A DNA stretch of 45,147 bases. Origin: Micromonospora maritima (GTDB lineage: Bacteria; Actinomycetota; Actinomycetes; Mycobacteriales; Micromonosporaceae). The translations under genes and the position numbers were made by a program. Positions 33,972 to 41,918 of this stretch are shown in pieces (position 1 is the first letter of the stretch; every line of letters begins with the position of its first letter). Location of the stretch: assembly GCF_902825405.1 (NCBI RefSeq), contig NZ_CADEAU010000005.1, positions 1-45,147 of the forward strand, read 5' to 3'. A model generated the notes under the pieces. The model ran no database searches. It saw only the letters and a list, made by a program, of their open reading frames with translations, and was not told the DNA's origin.

Positions 33972-34346
33972 CTACCAGGCCTTTGCGCGAATCGGAGGGA
34001 CATCGAGGTCGTGGTGGCCGCCGCGCTGCGCGGCGAGCAGCTGGTGGCGCATCGCCCGCCAGCCGTGGCGCTCCTGTCGCCGCTTGCGCCGCCGCGTGGG
34101 CCGCCCGGCGCAGAGCCGGCAGCAGCCGCGGGTGCCGACGAACGTCGGCGAGCAGCGGGTCCAGATCCGGGCCTCGTCGTCGCGCAGGTGCAGGTCGCAG
34201 GGGACGGAGAGCTTGACGAGGTGCCGCTTCAGCTCGGGGTCCCACTCATCGAGGAGCCAGTGGTTGTGCTGCACCCGGAACTCGTGGCGGCAGTACGGGT
34301 CGTGCTCCTGGACCCAGTAGGGTCGGTGGACATCGGTACGGGCCAT
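33972..34346 (-). CDS. Phage-type basic protein, 124 aa
   Basis: ATG at 34346. MARTDVHRPYWVQEHDPYCR is a start I recognise from many actinophage genes of unknown role. It continues with a CDLHLRD segment and a CCRLCAGRPTRRRKRRQERH basic stretch, then a His-rich end. First gene of this minus-strand block; the 266-bp gap upstream (34347-34612) holds a terminator and probably its promoter. Confidence 0.7.
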   Translation of the reverse strand: MARTDVHRPYWVQEHDPYCRHEFRVQHNHWLLDEWDPELKRHLVKLSVPCDLHLRDDEARIWTRCSPTFVGTRGCCRLCAGRPTRRRKRRQERHGWRAMRHQLLAAQRGGHHDLDVPPIRAKAW

Positions 34347-34568
34347 GACGACCTGCCCTTCGGCCGCCCGCGCACCCTGCGCGGGACTAACGCCTGGATG
34401 ACACGTCGATCACCTCCGAGGTCGAGGGGTGCCGGTACGCGGGTAGCGGGGGGCGTGCCCATCTCCCGGCTCAGCAGGGGAGCGCCCGTCAGGCGATGGT
34501 CTTCACGGGCGGGAAGGTACGACACCGCGCAGGATGCGGCAACGACGAATGACCCCCGCAGACAGCGA

Positions 34569-34599
34569 AGCCGGCCGCCCCGCTTGGGACCGGCCGGCT
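34569..34599 (-). terminator. Terminator after the PASTA gene
   Basis: AGCCGGCC pairs with GGCCGGCT around a 15-base loop, 14 bp beyond the stop at 34613. Confidence 0.6.
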
Positions 34600-34612
34600 C
34601 GCGCGGCGAGAC

Positions 34613-35170
34613 TCAGCGCTGCTTGGTGCAGGTGAGCACGATCAGCTCGTCGACGTCGACCTTGCTGCCCTTCTTCGCCGACTGCTTGGTCACGGTCCAG
34701 TTCTCCGGCAGGACCACCCACGTGTCCAGCTCGTCCTGGCTGCCGAACCTCACGTTGGTGATGCCGAGCTGCTTGAGCTTCTCCTCGGCGACCGCGGCGT
34801 TCATGCCGACCAGGTTCGGCATGGTCACGGTCGTGGGCGCGGGCGGCGGCGCGGGCTCGGAGGTGGTCGGCGCGGCGCTCGGCGCAGCCGTGGTCGGCGC
34901 GGCCGAGGCGGTGGTCGCCGCGACGGCCGGAGCCACGGCGGCCTGCTTGGACGCGCTCGGCGCGGGGTTCGGTTCGCTGCCGCCGCCGACGATCGCGCCG
35001 ATGGCGCTCACGCCGCAGCACAGGAGGACGACGGCGCCGACGACGATGCCGACGATGGCCCACGTGCCGAGCTTGCGCTTCGGGGCCACGGGCGGCTGGG
35101 GCGGGATCGGCGAGCCGGGCATGGAGGGCTGCGGGCCGTAAGGCGGCAGGTGAGGAGGCTGAGAGGTCAC
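34613..35170 (-). CDS. Membrane-anchored PASTA-domain protein, 185 aa
   Basis: GTG at 35170 is leaderless (see promoter). A Pro-rich cytoplasmic N-terminus is followed by a membrane helix (WAIVGIVVGAVVLLCCGVSA, about 36-56), an Ala/Pro/Thr linker, and one PASTA domain (VTMPNLVGMNAAVAEEKLKQ, then residues to about 185). PASTA domains bind muropeptides and occur in Ser/Thr kinases and penicillin-binding proteins. A kinase-free copy on a phage-like element may sense or mask cell-wall fragments; this is inference. Confidence 0.82.
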   Translation of the reverse strand: MTSQPPHLPPYGPQPSMPGSPIPPQPPVAPKRKLGTWAIVGIVVGAVVLLCCGVSAIGAIVGGGSEPNPAPSASKQAAVAPAVAATTASAAPTTAAPSAAPTTSEPAPPPAPTTVTMPNLVGMNAAVAEEKLKQLGITNVRFGSQDELDTWVVLPENWTVTKQSAKKGSKVDVDELIVLTCTKQR

Positions 35171-35176
35171 CGGGGG

Positions 35177-35205
35177 ATTATGTCGACCACCCTCGCCCTG
35201 GTCAA
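35177..35205 (-). promoter_or_regulatory. Strong leaderless promoter of the PASTA gene
   Basis: On the minus strand TTGACC (35205-35200), 17-bp spacer, CATAAT (35182-35177), then six bases and the GTG. This is the best sigma-70-type promoter in the window. Confidence 0.8.
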
Positions 35206-35239
35206 CCGTACTGAACAGCGGTGCTTCGGCGCTGAACAG

Positions 35240-35527
35240 CTACAGGTTCAGCTCCTGGCGGTGCTGGTCGCGGCGAGCCTCGTACCCCTTGACCCAGCCG
35301 CGGTACCAGTCCATGCGGCCGAAGGCGATCAGTGCGAACAGCAGGCCCACCGCGTAGACGGCGTACCAGCGGAAGGCGCCGGCGACCAGGGCCAGGGCGG
35401 CGATGACGAAGGAGGTCCACTTCGCCCGCCGGGCGGCGCGCTGGGCATCCTCGACGGACTCCAGGTCCGCCCGGGGCGGGATCAGTCGAGAAAGCCGACG
35501 CCTCGTGCTCTGCTCGGTGGTGGTCAC
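35240..35527 (-). CDS. Membrane protein with two helices, 95 aa
   Basis: GTG at 35527 with GGAGGG upstream. A soluble N-terminus (LIPPRADLESVEDAQRAARR) leads to two helices (WTSFVIAALALVAGAFRW and AVYAVGLLFALIAFG) and a basic tail (WYRGWVKGYEARRDQHR). The 'G..KGYEARRD' end is common in small phage membrane proteins. Confidence 0.7.
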   Translation of the reverse strand: MTTTEQSTRRRLSRLIPPRADLESVEDAQRAARRAKWTSFVIAALALVAGAFRWYAVYAVGLLFALIAFGRMDWYRGWVKGYEARRDQHRQELNL

Positions 35528-35622
35528 CTGCGCCCTCCCGTCCCCTGCCGGCCCCTGCGGCCTTCGTCACCCATGGTGAACCACGGCGCGCAGCGGATTG
35601 ATACCCGTCGCGCGCCGTGCAA

Positions 35623-36063
35623 TCACGGCAGGTTCGCTCGACCCAGCTGGACGGTCGCCTCGTTGAGGCACTCCTGGCAGTCGTAGCCTGGGCCGGCGTG
35701 GCCCTCACCGACGTGCAGCGCCTCGACCAGGACGTGCCAGGCGACGAAGCCACCGCCGGCGCCGGCGCGGGCCTCGGCGAGCCCGCGATCAGCCACCTGG
35801 GCCAGCAGGGTCTTGATGGCCTCGCGGCCGGCGATGCAGCGCCGACTCAGCACGACGACGTCCGCGACAAGGGCGCGCAGGTCGGCTGCCAGGCCGGGCT
35901 CCTCGTCGGCGACCGCGTCGGCGTACGCGGCCAGGGCGACCCGGGCCTTGGGGTCGTTGACGTAGTCGAGCACGAAGTACCGGGCGCCGGCCTTGTCGCC
36001 GCCCGGCCCGTCGCGGCCGTCGGTGCGGCGCACCTCGAATTTGGGGTAGAGCTTGTCGGTCAT
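35623..36063 (-). CDS. Actinophage-type hypothetical protein, 146 aa
   Basis: ATG at 36063 with GGAGAGGA upstream. MTDKLYPKFEVRRTDGRDGP then ARYFVLDYVNDPKARVALAA match a very common actinophage protein family of unknown function ('KYxVxRxD...C.YFVLD...DP.AR.AL'). Confidence 0.78.
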   Translation of the reverse strand: MTDKLYPKFEVRRTDGRDGPGGDKAGARYFVLDYVNDPKARVALAAYADAVADEEPGLAADLRALVADVVVLSRRCIAGREAIKTLLAQVADRGLAEARAGAGGGFVAWHVLVEALHVGEGHAGPGYDCQECLNEATVQLGRANLP

Positions 36064-36126
36064 CGGGGTCCTCTCCGGGGGCGCGAGGGAGCCCGGCGCG
36101 CTCGGGGCGGCCGGGCTCCCCCAGGG

Positions 36127-36774
36127 TCAGTTCAGGGCGGCGCCGGCCTTGAGCGGCTCCTGGCCGAGCATCTTGCGGAACCGGTTGATCTCGCCGAGGT
36201 AGACGTTGCGCTCGTTGCGCACGTCGGTCAGCTGACCCTCCAGCTTGGCGGTGCGCGCCTTCAGCTGCCGGCTCTCGGCCCGCAGCTTCTCGTTCTCGCC
36301 CTGCAGCTCCTCCAGGCGCCGCAGGATGCCCTCCACGGTGATGGTCGGCATCAGCGACTTCTTCGCCGACACGGCGGCCGGGGCGCTACCGCGCTTCGCG
36401 GCCTCGGCCCAGTGCCCCTGGGTGACCTCCCTGATCACCGGGCGCTGGGTGTCGGCCACGACGTCGGCGAGGGTCGCGCCGCCGCTCCGGCCGGCGCCGC
36501 GGCCCTTGGTGGCCCGGTCCTTGGCGTCCTGCTCCTTGGCCTTCTTGACCTTGCAGTTGCCCAGGTGCGGCCGGATCGACATCGGGTTCAGGCTGGTGTA
36601 GGTGCAGTGCAAGCAGCCGTAGTAGGTCTCCTCCGGCCGCCCATTGCCGGCCTCGACCAGCAGCTCGCGGCTCTGCACCAGGTACAGGGGCTCCCCGGTG
36701 CCGCGGTTGTTGACCCGGGCGCGCATCGGGACGTCCATGATGACGGCCCGGCCGTCGACGTGGGTGGCAGTCAC
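36127..36774 (-). CDS. Zinc-finger/coiled-coil protein, 215 aa
   Basis: GTG at 36774 with AAGGAG 10 bp upstream; an earlier GTG (36819) is less likely. YYGCLHCTYTSLNPMSIRPH then LGNC forms a C2HC-type finger (about 50-75). The C-terminal third is a long coiled coil (LRRLEELQGENEKLRAESRQ onward). It is probably a DNA- or RNA-binding scaffold close to the replication genes. Confidence 0.7.
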   Translation of the reverse strand: MTATHVDGRAVIMDVPMRARVNNRGTGEPLYLVQSRELLVEAGNGRPEETYYGCLHCTYTSLNPMSIRPHLGNCKVKKAKEQDAKDRATKGRGAGRSGGATLADVVADTQRPVIREVTQGHWAEAAKRGSAPAAVSAKKSLMPTITVEGILRRLEELQGENEKLRAESRQLKARTAKLEGQLTDVRNERNVYLGEINRFRKMLGQEPLKAGAALN

Positions 36775-36840
36775 TTGACTCGTTCTCCTTGGGTTGAGCT
36801 GGTGTATCTCGTCCCGCACGGCGCGGGAGTTCAGGGGCCG

Positions 36841-37197
36841 CTACGCAGCGGCGGGGAGGGTGGCGCGCAGCGCGCCGAAGGCGTCGAGCACGGCGCGCAG
36901 CTGACGGGCCGCGTCGGCCTGGTCGACACCGCGGATCGTCCAGTGCCCGCCCGGGCCGGACAGGACCACGTCGTACGGGCCGCGGTCGCTGGCGGTCTGC
37001 GAGCCGTGGTAGATGGCCCACAGGCCCTGCGGCGTGGACCAGGTCCACGAGTCGTCCAGCGCGGGCGCCTTGCGCACGATCGCGGTGTGGTCGGGCACCA
37101 TGTCGCGGATCAGCTCGGCGAGGCTCGGCTGCGCGACCGCCCGGGCGGTCTGGGTGTCGGTCTGCACGGTGATGCTCCTCAACGGGATGGTCGTCAC
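36841..37197 (-). CDS. Hypothetical protein, 118 aa
   Basis: GTG at 37197 overlaps the upstream stop (GTGA). Contains SWTWSTPQGLWAIYHG and YDVVLSGPGGHWTIRGVDQA, a beta-rich fold with conserved Trp. Function unknown. Confidence 0.65.
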   Translation of the reverse strand: MTTIPLRSITVQTDTQTARAVAQPSLAELIRDMVPDHTAIVRKAPALDDSWTWSTPQGLWAIYHGSQTASDRGPYDVVLSGPGGHWTIRGVDQADAARQLRAVLDAFGALRATLPAAA

Positions 37198-37664
37198 TGG
37201 TGGGGCCCCGCTGGCTTCGGCGGGTAGTTGCCGGGATTGATGACCATGTCGGTCAGCCACTGCGTCAGGCGCTCCAGGGCGGCCTGCCGCCGGTTCGCAG
37301 CGCGGCGAGCGCGCTCCTTGCGGTGGTCGCTGGTGCAGCCCACGATCCACCGGGCCTCGCCGTAGAGCGTCGCCATGTCCTCGATCGCCTCGCGCAGCCA
37401 CTCAGCGCGGCGCTGCCGCCAGCGCGCCGCCAGCTCGTCGCGGGTGAGCGCACCCTCGCCGGAGACCGCGCCGTGGCCGCACCCGCCGCACGCCGTCACC
37501 CCGTCGTCAGGGTGGCCGCGCCAGCACTGGTCGACGTCGATGATCCCGAAGCCGCAGCCGTTCTCCCCCACGCAGTCGTCCTTCCAGGACTTCCACTCGG
37601 CGAGGTGGTCGGCGTGGGTGTAGCCGCAGGGCGACTCGACCTCGACGCTCACCGGGGCGCTCAT
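37194..37664 (-). CDS. Cys-rich hypothetical protein, 156 aa
   Basis: ATG at 37664 overlaps the upstream stop. The N-terminal half has Cys at CGYTH, DDCVGENGCGFG and ACGGCGHG, a likely metal-binding region. The C-terminal half is a basic helix (RKERARRAANRRQAALERL). It is coupled to the DnaB-like gene. Confidence 0.65.
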   Translation of the reverse strand: MSAPVSVEVESPCGYTHADHLAEWKSWKDDCVGENGCGFGIIDVDQCWRGHPDDGVTACGGCGHGAVSGEGALTRDELAARWRQRRAEWLREAIEDMATLYGEARWIVGCTSDHRKERARRAANRRQAALERLTQWLTDMVINPGNYPPKPAGPHQ

Positions 37665-38440
37665 CGGGCGCCGCCGACCAGTCGGGCCAGCGCGAACTCG
37701 GCGGTGAGGCTGACGGCACCCAGCGGTGCGCGGCGCGCCTTGGCCACGGTCAGCTCGACGCGCTCCGCAGCCGCCGACCGGTGGGTCTCGTCGCGGTGCA
37801 CCAGGATCACCGTGTCCGACAGCGCCGCCGCCGCCTGCTCGCGCATCTCGCCGAGCGTGGGCCGCGCGCCGCTGCGGGCGGGTCGGCTGACGTCGCCCCC
37901 GACCAGCACCGGGACCTCGAACTCGCGGCTCATCTCACTCAGGTCCCGGTACACCTGGCTCATCAGCCGGTCGAACGGGACGCCGGGGGCGACCTCCAGC
38001 AGGTTCGGGTCGTCGACGATGAGCAGGTCGACGCCACCGTGCTGGACCGCGGCGTGGCGCAGCATCGGGCGGATGACCTGGTCGACACTCCTGCCGGCGC
38101 TCGCGTCCAGGTACAGCGGAGCGTGAGCGGTTCGACGCAGGTAGGCGAGCCTGGCGGCGTACAGCTCATCGTCGGCGCCGCGGTGACCGAGGGGCACGCC
38201 GGAGCCGGCGGCAACGATCCGGTCGCGGATCGCCTCGACGGTCTCGCCCGGGGCGCTCATCGCCACGACCCCGCCCTGATCCATGGCGACATGGCGAGCC
38301 ACGTTGAGCAGGACGGTGGTGACGCCCGCCCCGGGCGGGCCGGCCACGGTGGTCACCGTCCCGGGCGCCAGGGGGCCGATCAGGTCGTCGAGGTTCGGCC
38401 AGCCGGTGCTGACGCCGGCCTTGCTGGCGAGCGTGCTCAT
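37661..38440 (-). CDS. DnaB-like RecA-fold protein lacking the Walker A lysine, 259 aa
   Basis: ATG at 38440 with AAAGGA upstream. It resembles the C-terminal ATPase of replicative helicases: TGWPNLDDLIGPLAPGTVTT at the start, Walker A-like AGPPGAGVTTVLLNVARHV, Walker B-like VDLLIVDDPNLLE (about 140), and HRDETHRSA near the end. The Walker A lysine is replaced by Val (GxxGAGVT; codon GTC), so normal ATP hydrolysis is unlikely. It lies next to the complete DnaB and may act as a regulatory or loader subunit; this is inference. Confidence 0.78.
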   Translation of the reverse strand: MSTLASKAGVSTGWPNLDDLIGPLAPGTVTTVAGPPGAGVTTVLLNVARHVAMDQGGVVAMSAPGETVEAIRDRIVAAGSGVPLGHRGADDELYAARLAYLRRTAHAPLYLDASAGRSVDQVIRPMLRHAAVQHGGVDLLIVDDPNLLEVAPGVPFDRLMSQVYRDLSEMSREFEVPVLVGGDVSRPARSGARPTLGEMREQAAAALSDTVILVHRDETHRSAAAERVELTVAKARRAPLGAVSLTAEFALARLVGGAR

Positions 38441-38498
38441 GTTCAGGTCCTTTCGCAGGGGATGCGCGAGACCGCGTGCGGCGCGGCCCCGGACGGGG

Positions 38499-39893
38499 TC
38501 AGTACAGGGACTCGTCGTCGTCGAATCCGAAGTCGACGAACCGCGAGTAGTGCAGGGGGGCGGCGACGGCGACGGTGTCGGTGGGTCCGCCTCGATGCTT
38601 CGCGATGATCATGTCCGCTTCGCCGGCGCGCGGGGACTCCTGGTCGTAGTAGTCCTCGCGGTGCAGCAGGATGACGATGTCGGCCTCCTGCTCGATTTCG
38701 CCCGAGTCGCGAAGGTCGGACAGCTGGGGGCGCTTGTCGGTCCGCCCCTCGTTGCCTCGGTTGATCTGCGCGGGCGCGATGACGGTGCACTGCAGCTCCT
38801 GGGCCAGGAACTTCAGGTCGCGGGCGTTGGCGCCCACGGCCAGGTCGCGGCGGTCGTACGCCTTGGTCTCGCGCAGCCGCTGCAGGTAGTCGACGGCGAG
38901 GACGCCGATGCTGCCGTAGCGCTGGTGGAACCGGCGCGAGATCGACCGGATCTGCGCGACGGTGTGGCAGTCGTCGACGACGTGCAGCGGCCAGCTGGCG
39001 ATCTCCCTCGACGCCGCCTCGGCCCGAGCCAGGTCTCGCTCGCTCAGGTTGCCGCTGAGGAACAGGTGGGAGTTGATCTCGCCGACGTCGGAGAGCAGCC
39101 GCCACATCAGCTCCCGCTTGCTCATCTCCAGCGAGAAGATGATCGACGGGTACCCCCGCTGGGCGGCGGCCTTCGCGAACCCGAGCGCGGCGATGCTCTT
39201 GCCCATGCCGGGCCGCCCGGCCGGGATGACGAGCTGTCCGGGCCGGAACCCGCCGAGGAGCTTGTCGAGCGCCCCCAGGCCCGAGGAGATGCCCTTCGGC
39301 ACGCGGCCCTCGGCGAGCGCCCGCAGGTGGGCCAGCTCGTCGTCCACGAGGTCACCCACGGCGGCCACGGTCGACTGCTGGTTGGCGGCGGTCGCCTCGT
39401 GGATGGTCCGCTGGGCCAGGTCGACGATGTCCTCGACGTCGCGGGACGAATCGTCGCCCTGGCCGTACCCGAGCTGGACGATCCGGGTGCCCGCCTCGAC
39501 CATGCGGCGCAGCACCGCCCGCTCGGCGACGATCCGGGCGTAGTACGCGCCGTTCGCCGCCGTGGGCGGAGTCGCGACCAGCGTGTGCAGGTACGGCGCG
39601 CCGCCGAGGCGCTGCAGGTCCCCGGACCGGTCCAGGGTGTCGGCCATGGCGATCGGGTCGATCGGCAGGTTGCGGCCGAGGCGGCTGACCATCAGCTCGA
39701 ACAGCGTGCCGTGCACCGGCCGGTAGAAGTCCCGCGGCTGCAGGATGTCGATCACGTCGTCAGCGGCGTGCTCGCTGAGCATCATCGCGCCCAGTACGGC
39801 CTGCTCGGCGGCGACGTCACTCGGCGGCGTCCGATCGAACTGAGGATCGCCGACCAGCCCCTCGCTGAGGTCGGTCGCGGTCGCGGCGCTCAC
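38499..39893 (-). CDS. dnaB: Replicative DNA helicase DnaB, 464 aa
   Basis: GTG at 39893 overlaps the initiator stop (GTGA). The N-terminal DnaB domain is seen as PPSDVAAEQAVLGAMMLSEH and DFYRPVHGTLFELMVSRLGR. The RecA-like domain has Walker A IPAGRPGMGKSIAALGFAKA (about 225), Walker B GVLAVDYLQRL (about 330), and VIAPAQINRGNEGRTDKRPQ, the conserved DnaB motif 4 region. Length is normal. It unwinds the duplex 5'-3' at the fork. Directly downstream of the initiator gene, as in phage replication modules. Confidence 0.95.
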   Translation of the reverse strand: MSAATATDLSEGLVGDPQFDRTPPSDVAAEQAVLGAMMLSEHAADDVIDILQPRDFYRPVHGTLFELMVSRLGRNLPIDPIAMADTLDRSGDLQRLGGAPYLHTLVATPPTAANGAYYARIVAERAVLRRMVEAGTRIVQLGYGQGDDSSRDVEDIVDLAQRTIHEATAANQQSTVAAVGDLVDDELAHLRALAEGRVPKGISSGLGALDKLLGGFRPGQLVIPAGRPGMGKSIAALGFAKAAAQRGYPSIIFSLEMSKRELMWRLLSDVGEINSHLFLSGNLSERDLARAEAASREIASWPLHVVDDCHTVAQIRSISRRFHQRYGSIGVLAVDYLQRLRETKAYDRRDLAVGANARDLKFLAQELQCTVIAPAQINRGNEGRTDKRPQLSDLRDSGEIEQEADIVILLHREDYYDQESPRAGEADMIIAKHRGGPTDTVAVAAPLHYSRFVDFGFDDDESLY

Positions 39894-40906
39894 TTCGTAC
39901 TCCCGTTGTCTCGGCGGCCGGCGCGCTCAGCGCGGCACAGTCCGCAGTTGTCCTTGCGCTTGCCGGGGTGCTTGTCGCACTTCTCGTCGGCCGGGACGGC
40001 CTTCGGGGAGGTGGCGGGACCCTGGCCGCGGGCGGCGGCATACCGCGCCTCGCGGTCGAGCTGCTCCTGGATCCGCTTCTGCTCCCGGCGCATCCAGCCC
40101 CGCCAGGTCGCCACCCAGTCGACCTTGACGCCCTTCTGCCCCGGCGCCGACTTGAAGTAGTCGATGAAGGCGTGGGTCTCGACCTTGCCAACCTTCGGGG
40201 TGTGCTCCTTCGCCCAGGCGATCATGTCCTCGTCGGGCCAGAAGTCGTCAGGGATGCGGGTCCCCCGGACCGTCTTCGACGCCTTGCTGGTGGGCTTCGC
40301 GGCCTCGTCGTCGGAGACGATCTTCGTCTTCGGGTCGGGCTTCGGCGGCGAAGCCGACGAAGAAGAAGAACCACTACTAGAAGAAGAAGTAGAGAGGTTC
40401 TTAAAAGCGCGTCCCGCTGCGGGACTAGTCCGGTCCCGCTCCGGGACCAGTCCAGCCCTCGAATCGGGCATTTCAACGTCCCGCTCCGGGACTAGTCCCG
40501 CTCCGGGACTAGTCGAACTGGTCTCGCTCTGGGACTGGTCCCGCTCCGGGACTAGTCCCGCTCCGAGACCAGTCAGGGCCTCCGGGATGGTCAGGAGGTA
40601 GCTGTTGGTTTCCTTGTCTTGCCATGACGCCTGCACGTTGGGGACGGAGACCTTGAACCAGCCGTCCTCCTTGAGCTGCGGCATCAGCCGGATGGTCGTG
40701 GAGCGCCCGAGACCCGCGTACTTCGCCAGCTTGGTGTAGCCGGGCTGGCGCTTCTCCGGGATCAGCCCCGTCTCCGGGTCGGCCAGGGAGAGCAGGGTGA
40801 ACAGCAGGACCTTCTTCGGGTGGGGCAGGTCCGCCATCCGGATCGCCTCGCCGTACGCCTGTACGTTGACCATCGTCGTCGCCCTCCCCTCTTTCTTCTT
40901 CGCCAT
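39890..40906 (-). CDS. Replication initiator with N-terminal winged HTH, 338 aa
   Basis: ATG at 40906 (GGAG at 4-bp spacing). The N-terminal 95 residues form a winged helix (HPKKVLLFTLLSLADPETGL, then YTKLAKYAGLGRSTTIRLMP), typical of phage and plasmid initiators. The centre contains near-repeats GAGLVPERD and a Ser-rich linker, encoded by DNA iterons. The C-terminal part (GTRIPDDFWPDEDMIAWAKE, then FKSAPGQKGVKVDWVATWRG) is the DnaD/DnaT-like segment that recruits helicase in many phages, and it ends in a CxxC pair. Coupled to dnaB. Confidence 0.87.
   Translation of the reverse strand: MAKKKEGRATTMVNVQAYGEAIRMADLPHPKKVLLFTLLSLADPETGLIPEKRQPGYTKLAKYAGLGRSTTIRLMPQLKEDGWFKVSVPNVQASWQDKETNSYLLTIPEALTGLGAGLVPERDQSQSETSSTSPGAGLVPERDVEMPDSRAGLVPERDRTSPAAGRAFKNLSTSSSSSGSSSSSASPPKPDPKTKIVSDDEAAKPTSKASKTVRGTRIPDDFWPDEDMIAWAKEHTPKVGKVETHAFIDYFKSAPGQKGVKVDWVATWRGWMRREQKRIQEQLDREARYAAARGQGPATSPKAVPADEKCDKHPGKRKDNCGLCRAERAGRRDNGSTK
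40373..40410. other. AT-rich candidate DNA unwinding element
   Basis: This stretch (CTACTAGAAGAAGAAGTAGA to TTCTTAAAAGC) is much richer in A/T than its surroundings. It directly abuts the iteron cluster inside the initiator gene and encodes part of a Ser-rich linker. Confidence 0.5.
40411..40574. repeat. Seven iterons inside the initiator gene (candidate origin)
   Basis: The 20-bp unit GTCCCGCTCCGGGACTAGTC occurs at 40411, 40433, 40478, 40495, 40521, 40538 and 40555, with small variations. Three adjacent pairs are spaced by exactly 17 bp and share a GTC. Each unit carries the palindrome GTCCCG-N3-CGGGAC. The arrangement, iterons within the initiator gene next to an AT-rich stretch, parallels ori-lambda within gene O. 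Confidence 0.75.
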
Positions 40907-41111
40907 CACGCTCCGATCCGCCCACTCACGTGCAGCTGGTCGGAGGGTCGAAGTATGATCTGGTCAATGAATTGCCGACCGGCTTCGAGTTGCTTGCCGA
41001 TGGCATAGAACGTACACTAGACGGGTCAAGGTTGCCACCGCAACTCCGACCGTGAGGCGAGGAAGTCTGATGGGAGCCACCACGCTGACCCGGGGGTCGC
41101 GCACCTCCGGG

Positions 41112-41123
41112 TACGATCCCGCC
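41112..41123 (+). promoter_or_regulatory. -10 box of a leaderless promoter for the Phd-like gene
   Basis: TACGAT (41112-41117) lies six bases before the ATG at 41124. The other 200 bp of this gap (40907-41111) should hold the promoter of the initiator gene on the minus strand (CATACT near 40955 is a possible -10). Confidence 0.45.
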
Positions 41124-41495
41124 ATGGCCAGCACACCCCCGCTTCGGATCACGGGAGCCCGAGAGGCTCGCGACTCGTGGGCCGACACGGTGGAGCGGGT
41201 CACCGCTGGCGAGCACCAGATCCTGCTGCGCAACGCCGCAGCGACCGCCGTCATCCTTCCGCCCGAGTGGTACGCCGCCGCGGTGCAGCAGGTCGGCGAG
41301 CCGCCAATGAAGCTGCGCGCTCTCGTTGCCGTGGCATCCGCCCGCACGAACTGGTCCGCCACCGTGCGGATGGTCGAGGACGACGGCAAGCACGTCCTCC
41401 TGCTGCGCCACGCCACGGGTGTCGCCTACCTGGTGCCGACCCAGTGGTACGCGCAGACGCTGGAGGCCCTGGGGGGCCCGAGGCTCAACTTCTGA
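41124..41495 (+). CDS. Duplicated Phd/YefM-like protein, 123 aa
   Basis: ATG at 41124 appears leaderless; an upstream frame start at 41052 adds 24 unlikely residues. It consists of two similar units: LRITGAREARDSWADTVERV ... ILLRNAAATAVILPPEWY, and LVAVASARTNWSATVRMVED ... VLLLRHATGVAYLVPTQWYA. Each follows the Phd/YefM antitoxin pattern (strand-helix, then a 'R.G..VA.L.P...Y' strand). No toxin gene is adjacent. It may be a repressor of the divergent replication operon. Confidence 0.75.
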   Translation: MASTPPLRITGAREARDSWADTVERVTAGEHQILLRNAAATAVILPPEWYAAAVQQVGEPPMKLRALVAVASARTNWSATVRMVEDDGKHVLLLRHATGVAYLVPTQWYAQTLEALGGPRLNF

Positions 41496-41506
41496 CGCCA
41501 GCTCGT

Positions 41507-41836
41507 TCACGAGGCGCCACCAGCGATCACCGTCAGCTGGTGGCGCTTCTCCTCGTCCTGGTCCACGATCACCAGCGCGCGGGCCCGTACCGGATCACGG
41601 CGGATGTAGCCCTTCTCGGCCAGCTGGCGCAGCTGGTAGTGCGCGGCGGACACGCCCAGGCCCACGGCCTGGCCGATCTCGCGCACAGAGGGCGGGAAGC
41701 CATGCATGCTCACGTGGTCACGGATGACCGCCAGAACGCGGCGCTGGCGCAAGCTCAGGGGCGGGAGCGGGGCGGTCGCGGAAGCGGTGTCCGCGTGATC
41801 GTCGCTCACCGGCGGGAGGGTCTGCTGGTCGGTCAT
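41507..41836 (-). CDS. LexA-like winged-HTH regulator without peptidase domain, 109 aa
   Basis: ATG at 41836. The LexA DNA-binding domain is clear: LSLRQRRVLAVIRDHVSMHG, FPPSVREIGQAVGLGVSAAH and YQLRQLAEKGYIRRDPVRAR. The usual S24 autoprotease part is missing, so it is a stand-alone DNA-binding module. It could bind SOS-box-like sites or control the replication genes. Acidic N-terminal 28 residues are not part of the fold. Confidence 0.85.
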   Translation of the reverse strand: MTDQQTLPPVSDDHADTASATAPLPPLSLRQRRVLAVIRDHVSMHGFPPSVREIGQAVGLGVSAAHYQLRQLAEKGYIRRDPVRARALVIVDQDEEKRHQLTVIAGGAS

Positions 41837-41918
41837 CGTCGCGCCCTTGCTGCTCGTTCTGGGGAGGGGGTGGCGCGGCCTGCCGTGGTGGCCAGGCCGC
41901 GCCGGAAGTGGTGGAAGG

